Origin: Methylococcus sp.
GTDB taxonomy: Bacteria > Pseudomonadota > Gammaproteobacteria > Methylococcales > Methylococcaceae
Length of the DNA: 64,000 nucleotides
Direction: 5' to 3'
Assembly (NCBI GenBank): GCA_028688525.1
Contig: JAQTYA010000006.1
Span: 1-64,000 of the forward strand
Each line of letters opens with the position of its first letter. Within the stretch, counting starts at the first letter, position 1. Below are positions 54,116 to 63,558 of this stretch, in pieces. The notes under the pieces are model-generated. The model was not told the origin of the DNA. It searched no databases and saw nothing but the letters and a program-made list of their open reading frames with translations. The position numbers were made by a program, and so were the translations under genes.

Positions 54116-55255
54116 TTATCCTTGTGCCTTCTTGGATTCCTTGGCTTTTCCGGATTTGGCCTTGGCAGCCGGCTTGGCGGATTTCTTATCGCTCTTGGCG
54201 GGTACGGGCTCGGCCACCGCGATCACGCCTTTCAGTTTCTCCAGCTCGACCGCCCTCTCTGCCGCCGGCATCGGAATCAAACCGTCCGTAATGAGATACC
54301 CTTCATCGCCCCAGGCTTTGTCGTTGGTGAATTCCTTCAGATAAGCCTCCATACCCGGCGCCAGTCCGAGATGAGCGTGCTTCAAGTACAGATAAAGGGG
54401 ACGGCCTACAGAGTAACGCTGGGATTTGACCGATTCGTAGGTTGGCTCGACCCCTTCGATGGAAGCGGCTTCCAGTTCCGATTTATGCTTGAGGAGAGCG
54501 CCGAAATCGATGATGCCTACGCCTTGACCGCCCTCGATGTGATCGATGACACCGCTTTCCGGCTCATTTTCGTAAGCGCCGTCTTCCCGGATGGTCTGGC
54601 AAAGCTTCTTGAACTTGGTCTCATTGGACAGCATCATCTGCTTCATTGCAGGGAAACCGGCGCAGCCCGCTTCCAGGACGTCTTCCGCGAAAGTGTCGCG
54701 GGTCCCGGAACTCAGAGGCGGGCCCCACACCAGGATAGGCGCATCCGGCAACGCGGGATTGACTTCGCTCCATTTCTTGTACGGATTGGGAATCAGCCTG
54801 TCGCAAGAGGCTCCGCACTTGGGATCCGGGACGGTCTTGGCTAAAGCGAGATACAAGTCGCGGTTACTCAGGCTCAAGGGTTTGTTCTTGCGCGATTGGG
54901 CGACGACGATACTGTCATAGCCTATCTTCAGCTCGGTGATTTCATGCACACCGTTGAGAGCGCATTCCTCTCGCTCCACTTTCTTCAAGATACGGGAAGC
55001 GAGCACGATGTCCGGATAGTTTCTGCCCGTACCCTCGCAGAATAGCTTGATACCGCCGCCGGTCCCGGTCGATTCGACCTTCGGCTTCCGAACCTTTCCC
55101 GATGCCGAGACGTGATCCGCCACGGCGCTGGCGATTGGGAATATCGTCGACGAACCAGCGATCAGCAGATAGGGGCGCCCGAATTCCGCCTGTGCCGTTG
55201 CTGCATGAAATAACAGGACTGAAGCGGCGGCATACGCCAGAGATCTATTTAACAC
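54116..55255 (-). CDS. pstS: Phosphate ABC transporter substrate-binding protein PstS-like
   Basis: LLIAGSSTIFPIASAVADHVSASGKVRKPKVESTGTGGGIKLFCEG; C-terminal K/A-rich tail. Confidence 0.85.
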   Translation of the reverse strand: MLNRSLAYAAASVLLFHAATAQAEFGRPYLLIAGSSTIFPIASAVADHVSASGKVRKPKVESTGTGGGIKLFCEGTGRNYPDIVLASRILKKVEREECALNGVHEITELKIGYDSIVVAQSRKNKPLSLSNRDLYLALAKTVPDPKCGASCDRLIPNPYKKWSEVNPALPDAPILVWGPPLSSGTRDTFAEDVLEAGCAGFPAMKQMMLSNETKFKKLCQTIREDGAYENEPESGVIDHIEGGQGVGIIDFGALLKHKSELEAASIEGVEPTYESVKSQRYSVGRPLYLYLKHAHLGLAPGMEAYLKEFTNDKAWGDEGYLITDGLIPMPAAERAVELEKLKGVIAVAEPVPAKSDKKSAKPAAKAKSGKAKESKKAQG

Positions 55256-55351
55256 CTGACATCCTCATGGTTGGATTGGATCGAAAGCAGCTGAATCTTG
55301 CCAGGAATCGGACCCGTTGGGAACCGATTGTACCGTTTGAATAAATCCCAG

Positions 55352-55382
55352 AAAAAGCAAACCCGCCAGAAGGCGGGTTTGC
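55352..55382 (-). terminator. Rho-independent terminator downstream of the OmpA-like gene
   Basis: gcaaacccgcc-agaa-ggcgggtttgc; minus-strand T5 (A5 at 55352-55356). Confidence 0.85.
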
Positions 55383-55404
55383 AGACTTGCCGAACAGATG
55401 CTGA

Positions 55405-55426
55405 ATAGCCGGCCGAAGCCGGCTAT
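55405..55426. other. Second hairpin between the OmpA-like stop and its terminator
   Basis: ATAGCCGGC-cgaa-GCCGGCTAT, 9 bp perfect stem. Confidence 0.6.
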
Positions 55427-55429
55427 GGA

Positions 55430-56482
55430 TCAGTCACCCATCCAGATCAGCTCTACGCGGCGGTTCTTCTCGCGATCCGCCTCGCCATGCTCGGCAACCA
55501 GCGGGTATTCCTCGCCGTAGCCCTTCGGATAGAGCTGGTTGGTCACGCCCTTGGCCTTCAGGTAATCAGCCACGGAGTGCGCGCGGCGAACCGACAGACG
55601 CATGTTGTACTCGTTGGTACCCTCGGTGCTGGTGTGGCCTGCGACTTCGATATCGCGCTTCTCCGGGAACACGATCAGGCTTTCCGCCGTTTCGTCCAGG
55701 ATGCGCTTGGCGCTGTCGGTCAGCTCGGCCGAGTCATACTTGAAGTTGACGCCGTGAAGTTCGATGCGGATCAAGCAGCCATCGCTATCGACCTTCGCGC
55801 CTTTCATCGTGCCAGGGCACTTGTCAAGGCAATCGTTCACGCCATCGCCATCGGAATCGCGCGACTCGCAGGTGTCCTGAGCCACTGCAGCAACAGGAGC
55901 TGCAGCATGCGGCTTCTCTCCGAACGGTACTTCGAAGCCGACGTTCACGACCATGCCGTTGATATTGCCACATTCGTTACAAGTGCCCATGTTGGCACGG
56001 TAACGCACGTCGCCGCGCAGCAGGAAGTTATCGCTAAGCTCGTAGTTGGCGCCGAAACCTGCTTCGCCGATGAAGCGGGTCGAACGATAGTTCGCCGTTC
56101 CACCCCAGCTCGCACCGCCAGCGGCCAGAACGGCATACGGCTGGAAGGTATCGCGGGAGAAGTAGTACTGGACGTCTACGGTGCCACCGAGCAGGTCCAG
56201 CTGGGCGTTGTCGTGCTGTCCAAAGATAGGACGGTTGGAAATATTCCCCTGGAAGTGGTTCCAGATGAAGCGAGTCTCAACGTTGAAATATTCGTTGATG
56301 ATCTTGCCGACGCCCAGACCAGCGCCCCAGCCCTGAGAAATGACGCCCGGGCTCTTGCCCGTATAGTAATACTCGCCGAACGGCGCAACGTACCAGCGGT
56401 CGTCCAGGAACGTCTCTTCTGCCTGAACGGCAGCGGTCGCTGAGGCAATCATGCCCAGCGCTATCAGTGTGCGTTTAATCAT
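55430..56482 (-). CDS. OmpA family outer-membrane protein (beta-barrel + TSP3-like linker + OmpA C-terminal domain)
   Basis: DSDGDGVNDCLDKCPGT; IEVAGHTSTEGTNEYNMRLSVRRAHSVADYLKAKGV; signal peptide from MIKRTLIALG. Confidence 0.92.
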   Translation of the reverse strand: MIKRTLIALGMIASATAAVQAEETFLDDRWYVAPFGEYYYTGKSPGVISQGWGAGLGVGKIINEYFNVETRFIWNHFQGNISNRPIFGQHDNAQLDLLGGTVDVQYYFSRDTFQPYAVLAAGGASWGGTANYRSTRFIGEAGFGANYELSDNFLLRGDVRYRANMGTCNECGNINGMVVNVGFEVPFGEKPHAAAPVAAVAQDTCESRDSDGDGVNDCLDKCPGTMKGAKVDSDGCLIRIELHGVNFKYDSAELTDSAKRILDETAESLIVFPEKRDIEVAGHTSTEGTNEYNMRLSVRRAHSVADYLKAKGVTNQLYPKGYGEEYPLVAEHGEADREKNRRVELIWMGD

Positions 56483-56666
56483 ACCCCGTCTCCTTAGCAA
56501 AAATGCAACAAATCACGCGCGATAAAACAACAGGCCCAATAGTAAAACAGGCTTTCAGCCCGTGCAACAACAATGCTGTCGGATTCAAACAAATTTTCTT
56601 GACAGCCAAAGCCGCCTCGATTTCTAGGAGTTCGGGGAAAAAACCGGACCGGATCGAATAATCCTA

Positions 56667-57974
56667 CTACTGCGTGCCACTATCCCCGATCACCCGCCCG
56701 GGAGGGAAATGGCAGGAAAACCGGCTGCCACGTCCCAGTTCACTCGCCACGAGCAGCTCGGCATCGTGCCGCGACATGACGTGCTTGACGATCGCAAGCC
56801 CCAAACCCGTTCCCGATTTGCTGCGGCAGCCCTCGATTTCGGCACGGTAGAAGCGTTCGGTCAGACGGGGCAGGTGCTCTTTTGCAATGCCGGGTCCGGT
56901 GTCCTCAACGTCCAGCCCAGCGCCGCCAGATTCCTCACGATACCACCTGACGGTTACGGTATCGGAAGGCCGAGTGTACTTGACGGCATTGGCGATTAGA
57001 TTGGCGAAAGCGCTGTGCAGGTCGGTCTCGTTGCCTAACAGCGAAACCCGCGTATCGAGCACCAATCGGACTGGCGCATGCTCAGGCGTATCCATCAAAT
57101 TGGCCTCCATACACAGCCTCTCCAGCAGCACAGGAACATTGACCGCTGCAGAAGGTTTGACCGGACCGGATTCTAGCCGCGTCAGAGACAGCAAATTGTC
57201 GACCAAATTCTGCATGCGGTTGGTCTGTTCCACCATGCGCTGGAACATCTTTTGATAGGAAGAAGCGGGAAGTTCGGCGCCGCCGTCGTTCAAAGTTTCC
57301 ATATACCCGCGCAGCACAGTCAGTGGGGTACGGAGTTCATGCGATACGTTAGCGACGAAATCGCTGCGCACCCGTTCCATGAATCGGAGCTGGGTTACGT
57401 CCTGGGCGATCAACAGCCGGGAATCTTGGCTGTAAGGGACGATCCGGACTTCGAGTTGCAAGGCTTCGTCCACTGGGGACGGAATATTGACCGTAGCACT
57501 TTGCCGCGAGTTCTTCAGATGCTCGGCGAATTTCGGATAGCGCACCAAATTGCCGATGTGCTGTCCCAGATCGTTCTTGCGCAGGCCCAGCAGGCGACCG
57601 GCGGCTTCGTTGAACCAATCGATTTCATCGCGCGCACCTAGCACCACGGTGGCATCCGGCAACGCCGAAGTGGCGGTGCGGAATTGCTCCAAAATGCGGA
57701 TGAGCTGTTTCTTGCGGCGCTTATTGCGACGGCGCAGCCGGTATATCAAATAAAAAATCTCTTCCCAGATTCCGCTGCCGACGGGAATCCGGCCGCGCAA
57801 CCCTCCCCGCATCCAAGCGTATAAACGGTTAACATGGATCAGATGATGCAGTAGATAAACGGTCGTACCGACCCACATGGCAAGCACGTAGTCTCCGGCG
57901 ACCCGTCCGGCCAGCAGGGAAACCAGCACGACCCAAAAGATCGTGAAAGCCTCGGACGTCCAAGACCCGAACAT
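56667..57974 (-). CDS. phoR: Phosphate regulon sensor kinase PhoR
   Basis: MERVRSDFVANVSHELRTPLTVLRGYMETL, PAS; adjacent to phoB. Confidence 0.93.
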   Translation of the reverse strand: MFGSWTSEAFTIFWVVLVSLLAGRVAGDYVLAMWVGTTVYLLHHLIHVNRLYAWMRGGLRGRIPVGSGIWEEIFYLIYRLRRRNKRRKKQLIRILEQFRTATSALPDATVVLGARDEIDWFNEAAGRLLGLRKNDLGQHIGNLVRYPKFAEHLKNSRQSATVNIPSPVDEALQLEVRIVPYSQDSRLLIAQDVTQLRFMERVRSDFVANVSHELRTPLTVLRGYMETLNDGGAELPASSYQKMFQRMVEQTNRMQNLVDNLLSLTRLESGPVKPSAAVNVPVLLERLCMEANLMDTPEHAPVRLVLDTRVSLLGNETDLHSAFANLIANAVKYTRPSDTVTVRWYREESGGAGLDVEDTGPGIAKEHLPRLTERFYRAEIEGCRSKSGTGLGLAIVKHVMSRHDAELLVASELGRGSRFSCHFPPGRVIGDSGTQ

Positions 57975-57975
57975 A

Positions 57976-58674
57976 TCAATCCGGGCAAGTCGAGAAACGG
58001 TAGCCGAACCCGCGTACGGTCTGAATCATTTCTTCCCGGTTATGCTCCGAGAGAATCTTGCGCAGCCGCCGGATGTGGACATCGACGGTCCGCTCCTCGA
58101 TGTAGGCGCTCCTACCCCAGACTTGGTCCAGCAATTGGGCTCGGCTGTATACCTTGCTCGGATGAGTGAGGAAGAATTCGATTAGCCGATATTCGGTGGG
58201 ACTCAGGCTCACCGACTCCTGGTCGATGCTCACCCGATGTTCGTCGGTGTCCAACAGGATGCCTCCGACCTCAATGCGTCCGTCCAGCTTGGCCAAGCGG
58301 TTGCTCCGGCGCAGAACCGCCCGGATTCGCGCGATCAGTTCGCGCGGCGAGAACGGCTTGGTGACGTAATCGTCCGCACCCACATCGAGCCCCCGGATCT
58401 TGTCTTCCTCCTCGCCGCGCGCCGTGACCAAGATAATGGGAATATCGCCGTAGTTCTCGTCCTTCTTCAGGCGGCGCGCCCATTCGACGCCGCTGATTCC
58501 GGGCAGCATCCAGTCCAGCAAGATCAAATCGGGCTCCTGTTCCTGCATCCAGTTCAAAGCCTGCTGGACATCGCCCGCGGCATGCACTGCAAACTCCGCC
58601 TGCTCCAACACCAGGGTCAACATCTCCCGGATGGCTTCCTCATCTTCCACCACCAGCACATTGATATCGGACAT
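57976..58674 (-). CDS. phoB: Phosphate regulon response regulator PhoB
   Basis: INVLVVEDEEAIREML, LILLDWMLPGISGVEWARRLK, VYSRAQLLDQVWGRSAYIEERTVDVHIRRLRK. Confidence 0.95.
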   Translation of the reverse strand: MSDINVLVVEDEEAIREMLTLVLEQAEFAVHAAGDVQQALNWMQEQEPDLILLDWMLPGISGVEWARRLKKDENYGDIPIILVTARGEEEDKIRGLDVGADDYVTKPFSPRELIARIRAVLRRSNRLAKLDGRIEVGGILLDTDEHRVSIDQESVSLSPTEYRLIEFFLTHPSKVYSRAQLLDQVWGRSAYIEERTVDVHIRRLRKILSEHNREEMIQTVRGFGYRFSTCPD

Positions 58675-58719
58675 CTTCGGATTTCCATTGTGAAAACCAC
58701 GTTAATCTAAATACCGAAG

Positions 58720-58738
58720 ATTACCGTCCCGTTACAAC
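58720..58738 (-). promoter_or_regulatory. Degenerate Pho-box-like sequence upstream of phoB
   Basis: Minus strand GTTGTAACGGGACGGTAAT; 7-4-7 layout (TTGTAAC-GGGA-CGGTAAT) vs CTGTCAT-N4-CTGTCAY. Confidence 0.3.
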
Positions 58739-58770
58739 TCTGAGTCAGCCGGAAGCCGCAACCGCCACGC

Positions 58771-61350
58771 TCAATCCTCCTTGGAAAACTTGAGCCCTTC
58801 CCCCTCGCTCTCCACACGAATGACGTCGCCGGGCAGGAAGCGGCCGCCGAGTATGTCCAGCGCCAGCGGATTTTCCAATTCCTGCTGGATGGCACGCTTC
58901 AGCGGCCTCGCTCCATAGACCGGATCGAAGCCGGCGTTGCCGAGCTGATCCAGCGCAGCGTCGGACACCACCAGCGAGAAATCCCGGGCTTGTAAGCGTT
59001 CTTGCAAATGCTTGATCTGGATCCGGGCGATGGCGCGGATCTGGTCTTGCCCCAGGGGATGGAACACCACCGCCTCGTCGATCCGGTTGATGAACTCAGG
59101 CCGGAAATACTGGCCGACGATCTCCATGACTTCGGCCTTCATCTGCGCATAATGCGCCTCACCGGACAGCTCCTGGATGCGGCCGGAGCCGAGATTGGAC
59201 GTCATCACCACCACCGCATTGCGGAAATCTACGGTGCGGCCTTGGCCGTCGGTAAGACGGCCATCGTCGAGCACCTGGAGCAGTACGTTAAACACGTCCG
59301 GATGTGCCTTCTCCACCTCGTCCAGCAGGATTACGGAATAGGGTTTGCGCCGGACAGCTTCCGTCAGATAGCCGCCTTCTTCGTAGCCGACGTAGCCGGG
59401 CGGAGCGCCGATCAGCCGGGCGACCGAGTGCTTCTCCATGAATTCCGACATGTCGATGCGCACCATGGCTTCGTCGGTGTCGAACAGGAACTCGGCCAAG
59501 GCCTTGCACAGCTCGGTCTTGCCCACACCGGTCGGCCCTAGGAATAGGAAAGAGCCGTTCGGTCGGTTGGGATCGGCCAGACCGGCGCGGGACCGCCGTA
59601 TGGCGTTGGATACTGCGGCGATTGCTTCCTGCTGTCCGACCACCCGGCGGCCGAGGTTTTGCTCCATCTGCAGCAGCTTCTCACGCTCGCCTTCGAGCAT
59701 TTTAGCCACAGGGATTCCGGTCCATTTGGAGACGACTTCGGCTATCTCCTCATCGGTCACCTTGTTGCGCAACAACTGGAACTCATCGTTCTCGCCGGCT
59801 TCGGCGGAGACGAGGCGCTTTTCCAATGCCGGAATCTGTTCGTACTGGATCTGGCCGGCGCGGGTGAGATCGCCGCTGCGCTTGGCATTGTCGAGATCCT
59901 GCCTCGCCTTTTCCAGCTCCTCCTTGACACTGGCGGCACCGGACAGACGCGACTTCTCGCTTTTCCAGATTTCTTCCAGATCAGCGTATTCCTTCTCCAG
60001 CTTGCCGATCTCGCTTTCTAGGGCTTCCAGTCGTTTGCGAGAAGCCTCGTCGGTTTCCTTCTTCAAGGCTTCGCGCTCGATCCTGAGCTGGATCAAACGC
60101 CTGTCGAGCCGGTCCATCTCCTCCGGCTTGGAATCGATCTCCATGCGGATGCGGCTGGCGGCTTCGTCGATCAAATCGATCGCCTTGTCGGGAAGTTGAC
60201 GGTCGGTGATATAGCGGTGCGACAACGTGGCCGCGGCCACGATCGCCGGATCGGTGATGGTGACGCCGTGATGGACCTCGTAGCGCTCCTTCAAACCGCG
60301 CAGAATGGCGATGGTGTCCTCGACCAGCGGCTCATCCACCAGCACCTTCTGGAACCTACGTTCCAGCGCCGCATCCTTTTCGATGTATTTGCGGTATTCG
60401 TCCAGGGTAGTAGCACCGATGCAATGCAATTCGCCGCGCGCCAGCGCGGGTTTGAGCATGTTGCCCGCATCCATAGCCCCTTCCGCCTTGCCCGCCCCGA
60501 CCATAGTATGCAGCTCGTCGACGAATAGGATGACCCGGCCTTCCTGCTTGGCGATGTCGTTGAGCACTGCCTTCAACCGCTCCTCGAACTCCCCGCGGAA
60601 CTTCGCCCCGGCGATCAGCCCAGCCATGTCCAGCGCCAGCAGACGCTTACCCTTGACGCCTTCCGGCACTTCGCCGTTGATGATGCGCTGGGCCAGGCCT
60701 TCGACGATGGCCGTCTTGCCCACGCCGGGTTCGCCGATCAGCACCGGATTGTTCTTGGTACGCCGCTGCAGCACCTGGATGGTCCGCCGGATCTCGTCGT
60801 CGCGGCCGATCACCGGATCGAGCTTGCCGCGTTCCGCGCGTTCGGTCAGGTCGATCGTATATTTGGCGAGCGCTTGGCGTTGTTCCTCCACATTCGGATC
60901 GTCGGCAGACTGGCCGCCGCGCATGGCATCGACGGCCCTCGCCAACATGTCCTTGTTCAAACCGGCCTTGCGCAAGACATCGGAAACCTCGCCCCGCGAA
61001 TCCAGCACGGCCAACACGAACATCTCGCTAGTGATGAACTGGTCGCCCCGCTTCTGGGCTAGCTTGTCGGTCAGGTTGAGCACCCGCGACAGATCCGCCG
61101 AAATCTGCACATCGCCACCCACGCCTTCCACCGAGGGCATGCGCTCCAGCACGGCGTTCAACGCCTCCTGCAGCTGGGAGACGTTCACCCCGGCTTGTGC
61201 CAGCAGCGGACGCACCGTACTGCCTTCTTGATCGAGCAGCGCTACCATGACATGCGCAGCTTCGATGAACTGGTGGTCGCGCCCAAGCGCCAGGCTCTGA
61301 GCGTCGGCCAGAGCCGCCTGAAATTTACTGGTCAGTTTGTCCATTCGCAT
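58771..61350 (-). CDS. clpB: ATP-dependent disaggregase ClpB
   Basis: [41 protein letters not shown], ClpB middle domain; 859 aa. Confidence 0.97.
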   Translation of the reverse strand: MRMDKLTSKFQAALADAQSLALGRDHQFIEAAHVMVALLDQEGSTVRPLLAQAGVNVSQLQEALNAVLERMPSVEGVGGDVQISADLSRVLNLTDKLAQKRGDQFITSEMFVLAVLDSRGEVSDVLRKAGLNKDMLARAVDAMRGGQSADDPNVEEQRQALAKYTIDLTERAERGKLDPVIGRDDEIRRTIQVLQRRTKNNPVLIGEPGVGKTAIVEGLAQRIINGEVPEGVKGKRLLALDMAGLIAGAKFRGEFEERLKAVLNDIAKQEGRVILFVDELHTMVGAGKAEGAMDAGNMLKPALARGELHCIGATTLDEYRKYIEKDAALERRFQKVLVDEPLVEDTIAILRGLKERYEVHHGVTITDPAIVAAATLSHRYITDRQLPDKAIDLIDEAASRIRMEIDSKPEEMDRLDRRLIQLRIEREALKKETDEASRKRLEALESEIGKLEKEYADLEEIWKSEKSRLSGAASVKEELEKARQDLDNAKRSGDLTRAGQIQYEQIPALEKRLVSAEAGENDEFQLLRNKVTDEEIAEVVSKWTGIPVAKMLEGEREKLLQMEQNLGRRVVGQQEAIAAVSNAIRRSRAGLADPNRPNGSFLFLGPTGVGKTELCKALAEFLFDTDEAMVRIDMSEFMEKHSVARLIGAPPGYVGYEEGGYLTEAVRRKPYSVILLDEVEKAHPDVFNVLLQVLDDGRLTDGQGRTVDFRNAVVVMTSNLGSGRIQELSGEAHYAQMKAEVMEIVGQYFRPEFINRIDEAVVFHPLGQDQIRAIARIQIKHLQERLQARDFSLVVSDAALDQLGNAGFDPVYGARPLKRAIQQELENPLALDILGGRFLPGDVIRVESEGEGLKFSKED

Positions 61351-61388
61351 CGGTTCAACCCCTCAAGGCTGTATTCATTGTCTGCGGT

Positions 61389-61415
61389 TGTGAGGGCGGG
61401 AACATCTATTTCAAG
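61389..61415 (-). promoter_or_regulatory. Candidate sigma-32 (heat-shock) promoter for clpB
   Basis: Exact CTTGAAA -35 (TTTCAAG at 61409-61415 on plus), 12-nt spacer, CCCTCACA as weak -10. Confidence 0.5.
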
Positions 61416-61536
61416 CATAGTCTCTGGAGTACCCAAGGTACGGGCCCTGTGGGAGAATACCGGCGGGGGATCGACCCCGGATGACGGCTCGGCGACCCCT
61501 TCTCGGGGAATTTTCGCTGCGGCGTTGTCTAACAGG

Positions 61537-61559
61537 CGCATGCGTCGATCGTGCATGCG
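61537..61559. promoter_or_regulatory. Operator-like dyad upstream of the MNIO RiPP precursor
   Basis: CGCATGC-gtcgatcgt-GCATGCG (7-9-7), ends 33 bp before the ATG. Confidence 0.45.
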
Positions 61560-61592
61560 TACTTAAACTCACCTTGGAGGATTCGAGCTGCT

Positions 61593-61922
61593 ATGAGCAA
61601 AAAATTCAATAAAACTTCGCTGTCGACCGTCATGGGCACCGCCCTGGCCACCTCCCTGTCGGCCGGTGCCGTCGTGGCCGCCGAGAACCCCTTCGCCGCC
61701 AAGGAATTGACCAGCGGCTACATGCAAGTCGCCGAAGCCGGCAAAGATCAGAAGGAAATGAAGTGCGGCGCCGAAGTGATGAAAGGCAATCCGGAGATGA
61801 AATGCGGCGCTTCCATGATGCAAGGCACCGATGCCAAAGCGACCGAAGGCAAGTGCGCTGGTATGAAGAAGGAAGGCGCCTCCCCGGCACCCACCCCTGC
61901 CGGAACTCCGAAAGCGCAGTAA
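61593..61922 (+). CDS. HvfA/bufferin-type RiPP precursor: signal peptide + Cys/Met-rich core (EMKCG, EMKCG, EGKCA)
   Basis: Signal peptide; conserved-looking ENPFAAKELTSGYMQVA; three KC motifs; GGAGG RBS at 61576-61580; followed by DUF692 and DUF2063 genes. Confidence 0.85.
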   Translation: MSKKFNKTSLSTVMGTALATSLSAGAVVAAENPFAAKELTSGYMQVAEAGKDQKEMKCGAEVMKGNPEMKCGASMMQGTDAKATEGKCAGMKKEGASPAPTPAGTPKAQ

Positions 61923-61950
61923 TCCCAGCCCGTAGCCGGCCCCGCGCAGG

Positions 61951-62802
61951 ATGATCGAGAAAGCCAACGTCATTCGCGGCGCGGGTCTCGGCCTGCGGCG
62001 CGGCTTCATCGAATCGGTGGTTGCCGATCCTCCCGGATCGGTAGACTTTTACGAAGTTGCGCCGGAAAACTGGATGCGAATGGGTGGCCGCAACGGCCGC
62101 CTGTTCCGTTCCTTGACCGAGCGCGTCCCCTTCGTCTGCCATGGGTTGACGCTCTCTCTCGGCGGTCCGACTCCGCTGGACGAGTCTTTTCTCACCGAAC
62201 TCAAGGCGTTCCTAGAACTTCACTCCATACCGATCTACAGCGAGCATCTAAGCTATTGCAGCGACCGAGGACATCTCTACGATCTGCTGCCGATCCCGTT
62301 CACCGCTGAAGCGGTGCACTATGTTGCAGCACGCATCCGCCGAGTCCAGGATATTCTGGAACGGCGCATCGCCATAGAAAACGTGTCCTATTACGCCGCA
62401 CCCGGCCAGGAAATGGATGAAGTCGACTTCCTCAAAGCAGTACTCGCGGAAGCCGATTGCGACCTGCTGGTCGATATCAACAACATCTATGTCAACAGCA
62501 TCAATCACGGCTACGACGCGGAAGCTTTCCTGCTCGCGCTGCCGCACGAGCGCATCGCCTACGCCCACATGGCCGGCCATTATGTACAAGCCCCCGATTT
62601 CCTGATCGATACTCATGGCGCGCCGATCATCGATCCGGTATGGAAACTGCTCGGCACAGCTTACGCTGCCTTCGGCAATTTCCCCACGCTGCTGGAACGC
62701 GATTTCAACATTCCGCCTCTAACCGAACTCCTGAACGAAGTGGCCGGGATACGGATCTTGCAGCTACAAGCGGCCGAACCGGCGAAACGGCGTCATGGCT
62801 GA
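61951..62802 (+). CDS. DUF692 family multinuclear non-heme iron oxidase (MNIO; HvfB/BufB-like)
   Basis: [87 protein letters not shown](T)[10 protein letters not shown]. Confidence 0.93.
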   Translation: MIEKANVIRGAGLGLRRGFIESVVADPPGSVDFYEVAPENWMRMGGRNGRLFRSLTERVPFVCHGLTLSLGGPTPLDESFLTELKAFLELHSIPIYSEHLSYCSDRGHLYDLLPIPFTAEAVHYVAARIRRVQDILERRIAIENVSYYAAPGQEMDEVDFLKAVLAEADCDLLVDINNIYVNSINHGYDAEAFLLALPHERIAYAHMAGHYVQAPDFLIDTHGAPIIDPVWKLLGTAYAAFGNFPTLLERDFNIPPLTELLNEVAGIRILQLQAAEPAKRRHG

Positions 62803-63553
62803 ACCTGAACTCGCCTTCCAACGCCTACAGCTGGCGTTCGCGTCCCACATCAGGGAACCCGCCCGGAATCCAGCACCGCCGGATGTTGCATCCGAACGCA
62901 TGGCGATCTATCGGGAACTGCTCTACAACAACATCGAAAGCTTCATCGGCAACGGTTTTCCCGTTATCCGGCAGATACTGGGAGAGTCGCGCTGGAACGC
63001 CTTGGTACAGGATTTTTTCGCTCGCCATGTGTGCACCACGCCGTATTTTTCGGAAATTTGCGAAGAATTTCTGGCTTTTCTGGAGCAAGAGCGAGGCCAG
63101 GTGGAAGACGACCCACCGTTTTTATTCGAGCTTGCCCACTACGAATGGGTAGAACTGGCTTTGGCGATCCATCAGGCCGAGTCGTTTCCTGCCCATCCCG
63201 GCTTGCCCGCCGACTGGATGAAGTGCCGCGTCGAACTCTCCCAGCTGGCCTGGAATCTGGCCTACCGCTATCCGGTCCATCGCATCGAGCCGGATTTCAT
63301 GCCGGACTCTGCGCCGGAAACTCCAAGCTTACTCCTGGTGTACCGTAACCGAGAGGACCAAGTCCGGTTCCTGGAAAGTCCGCCTCTGCTGCACCGCTTG
63401 CTCGAACTGTTCGACCGGAAGCAAGCACTTGCGGTCGAAACGCACATCGAACAACTGGCCAGCGAAATCGGCGGTGATGCCGCGGTATTGAGCCGGCAGG
63501 TCCAACCGGTATTGGAAGACCTCCACGAACGCGGGATACTCCGCCTGACCTGA
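62795..63553 (+). CDS. DUF2063 domain MNIO partner protein (HvfC/BufC-like)
   Basis: [15 protein letters not shown]...[34 protein letters not shown]; 8-nt overlap with the MNIO gene. Confidence 0.9.
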   Translation: MAEPELAFQRLQLAFASHIREPARNPAPPDVASERMAIYRELLYNNIESFIGNGFPVIRQILGESRWNALVQDFFARHVCTTPYFSEICEEFLAFLEQERGQVEDDPPFLFELAHYEWVELALAIHQAESFPAHPGLPADWMKCRVELSQLAWNLAYRYPVHRIEPDFMPDSAPETPSLLLVYRNREDQVRFLESPPLLHRLLELFDRKQALAVETHIEQLASEIGGDAAVLSRQVQPVLEDLHERGILRLT

Positions 63554-63558
63554 TCCGG

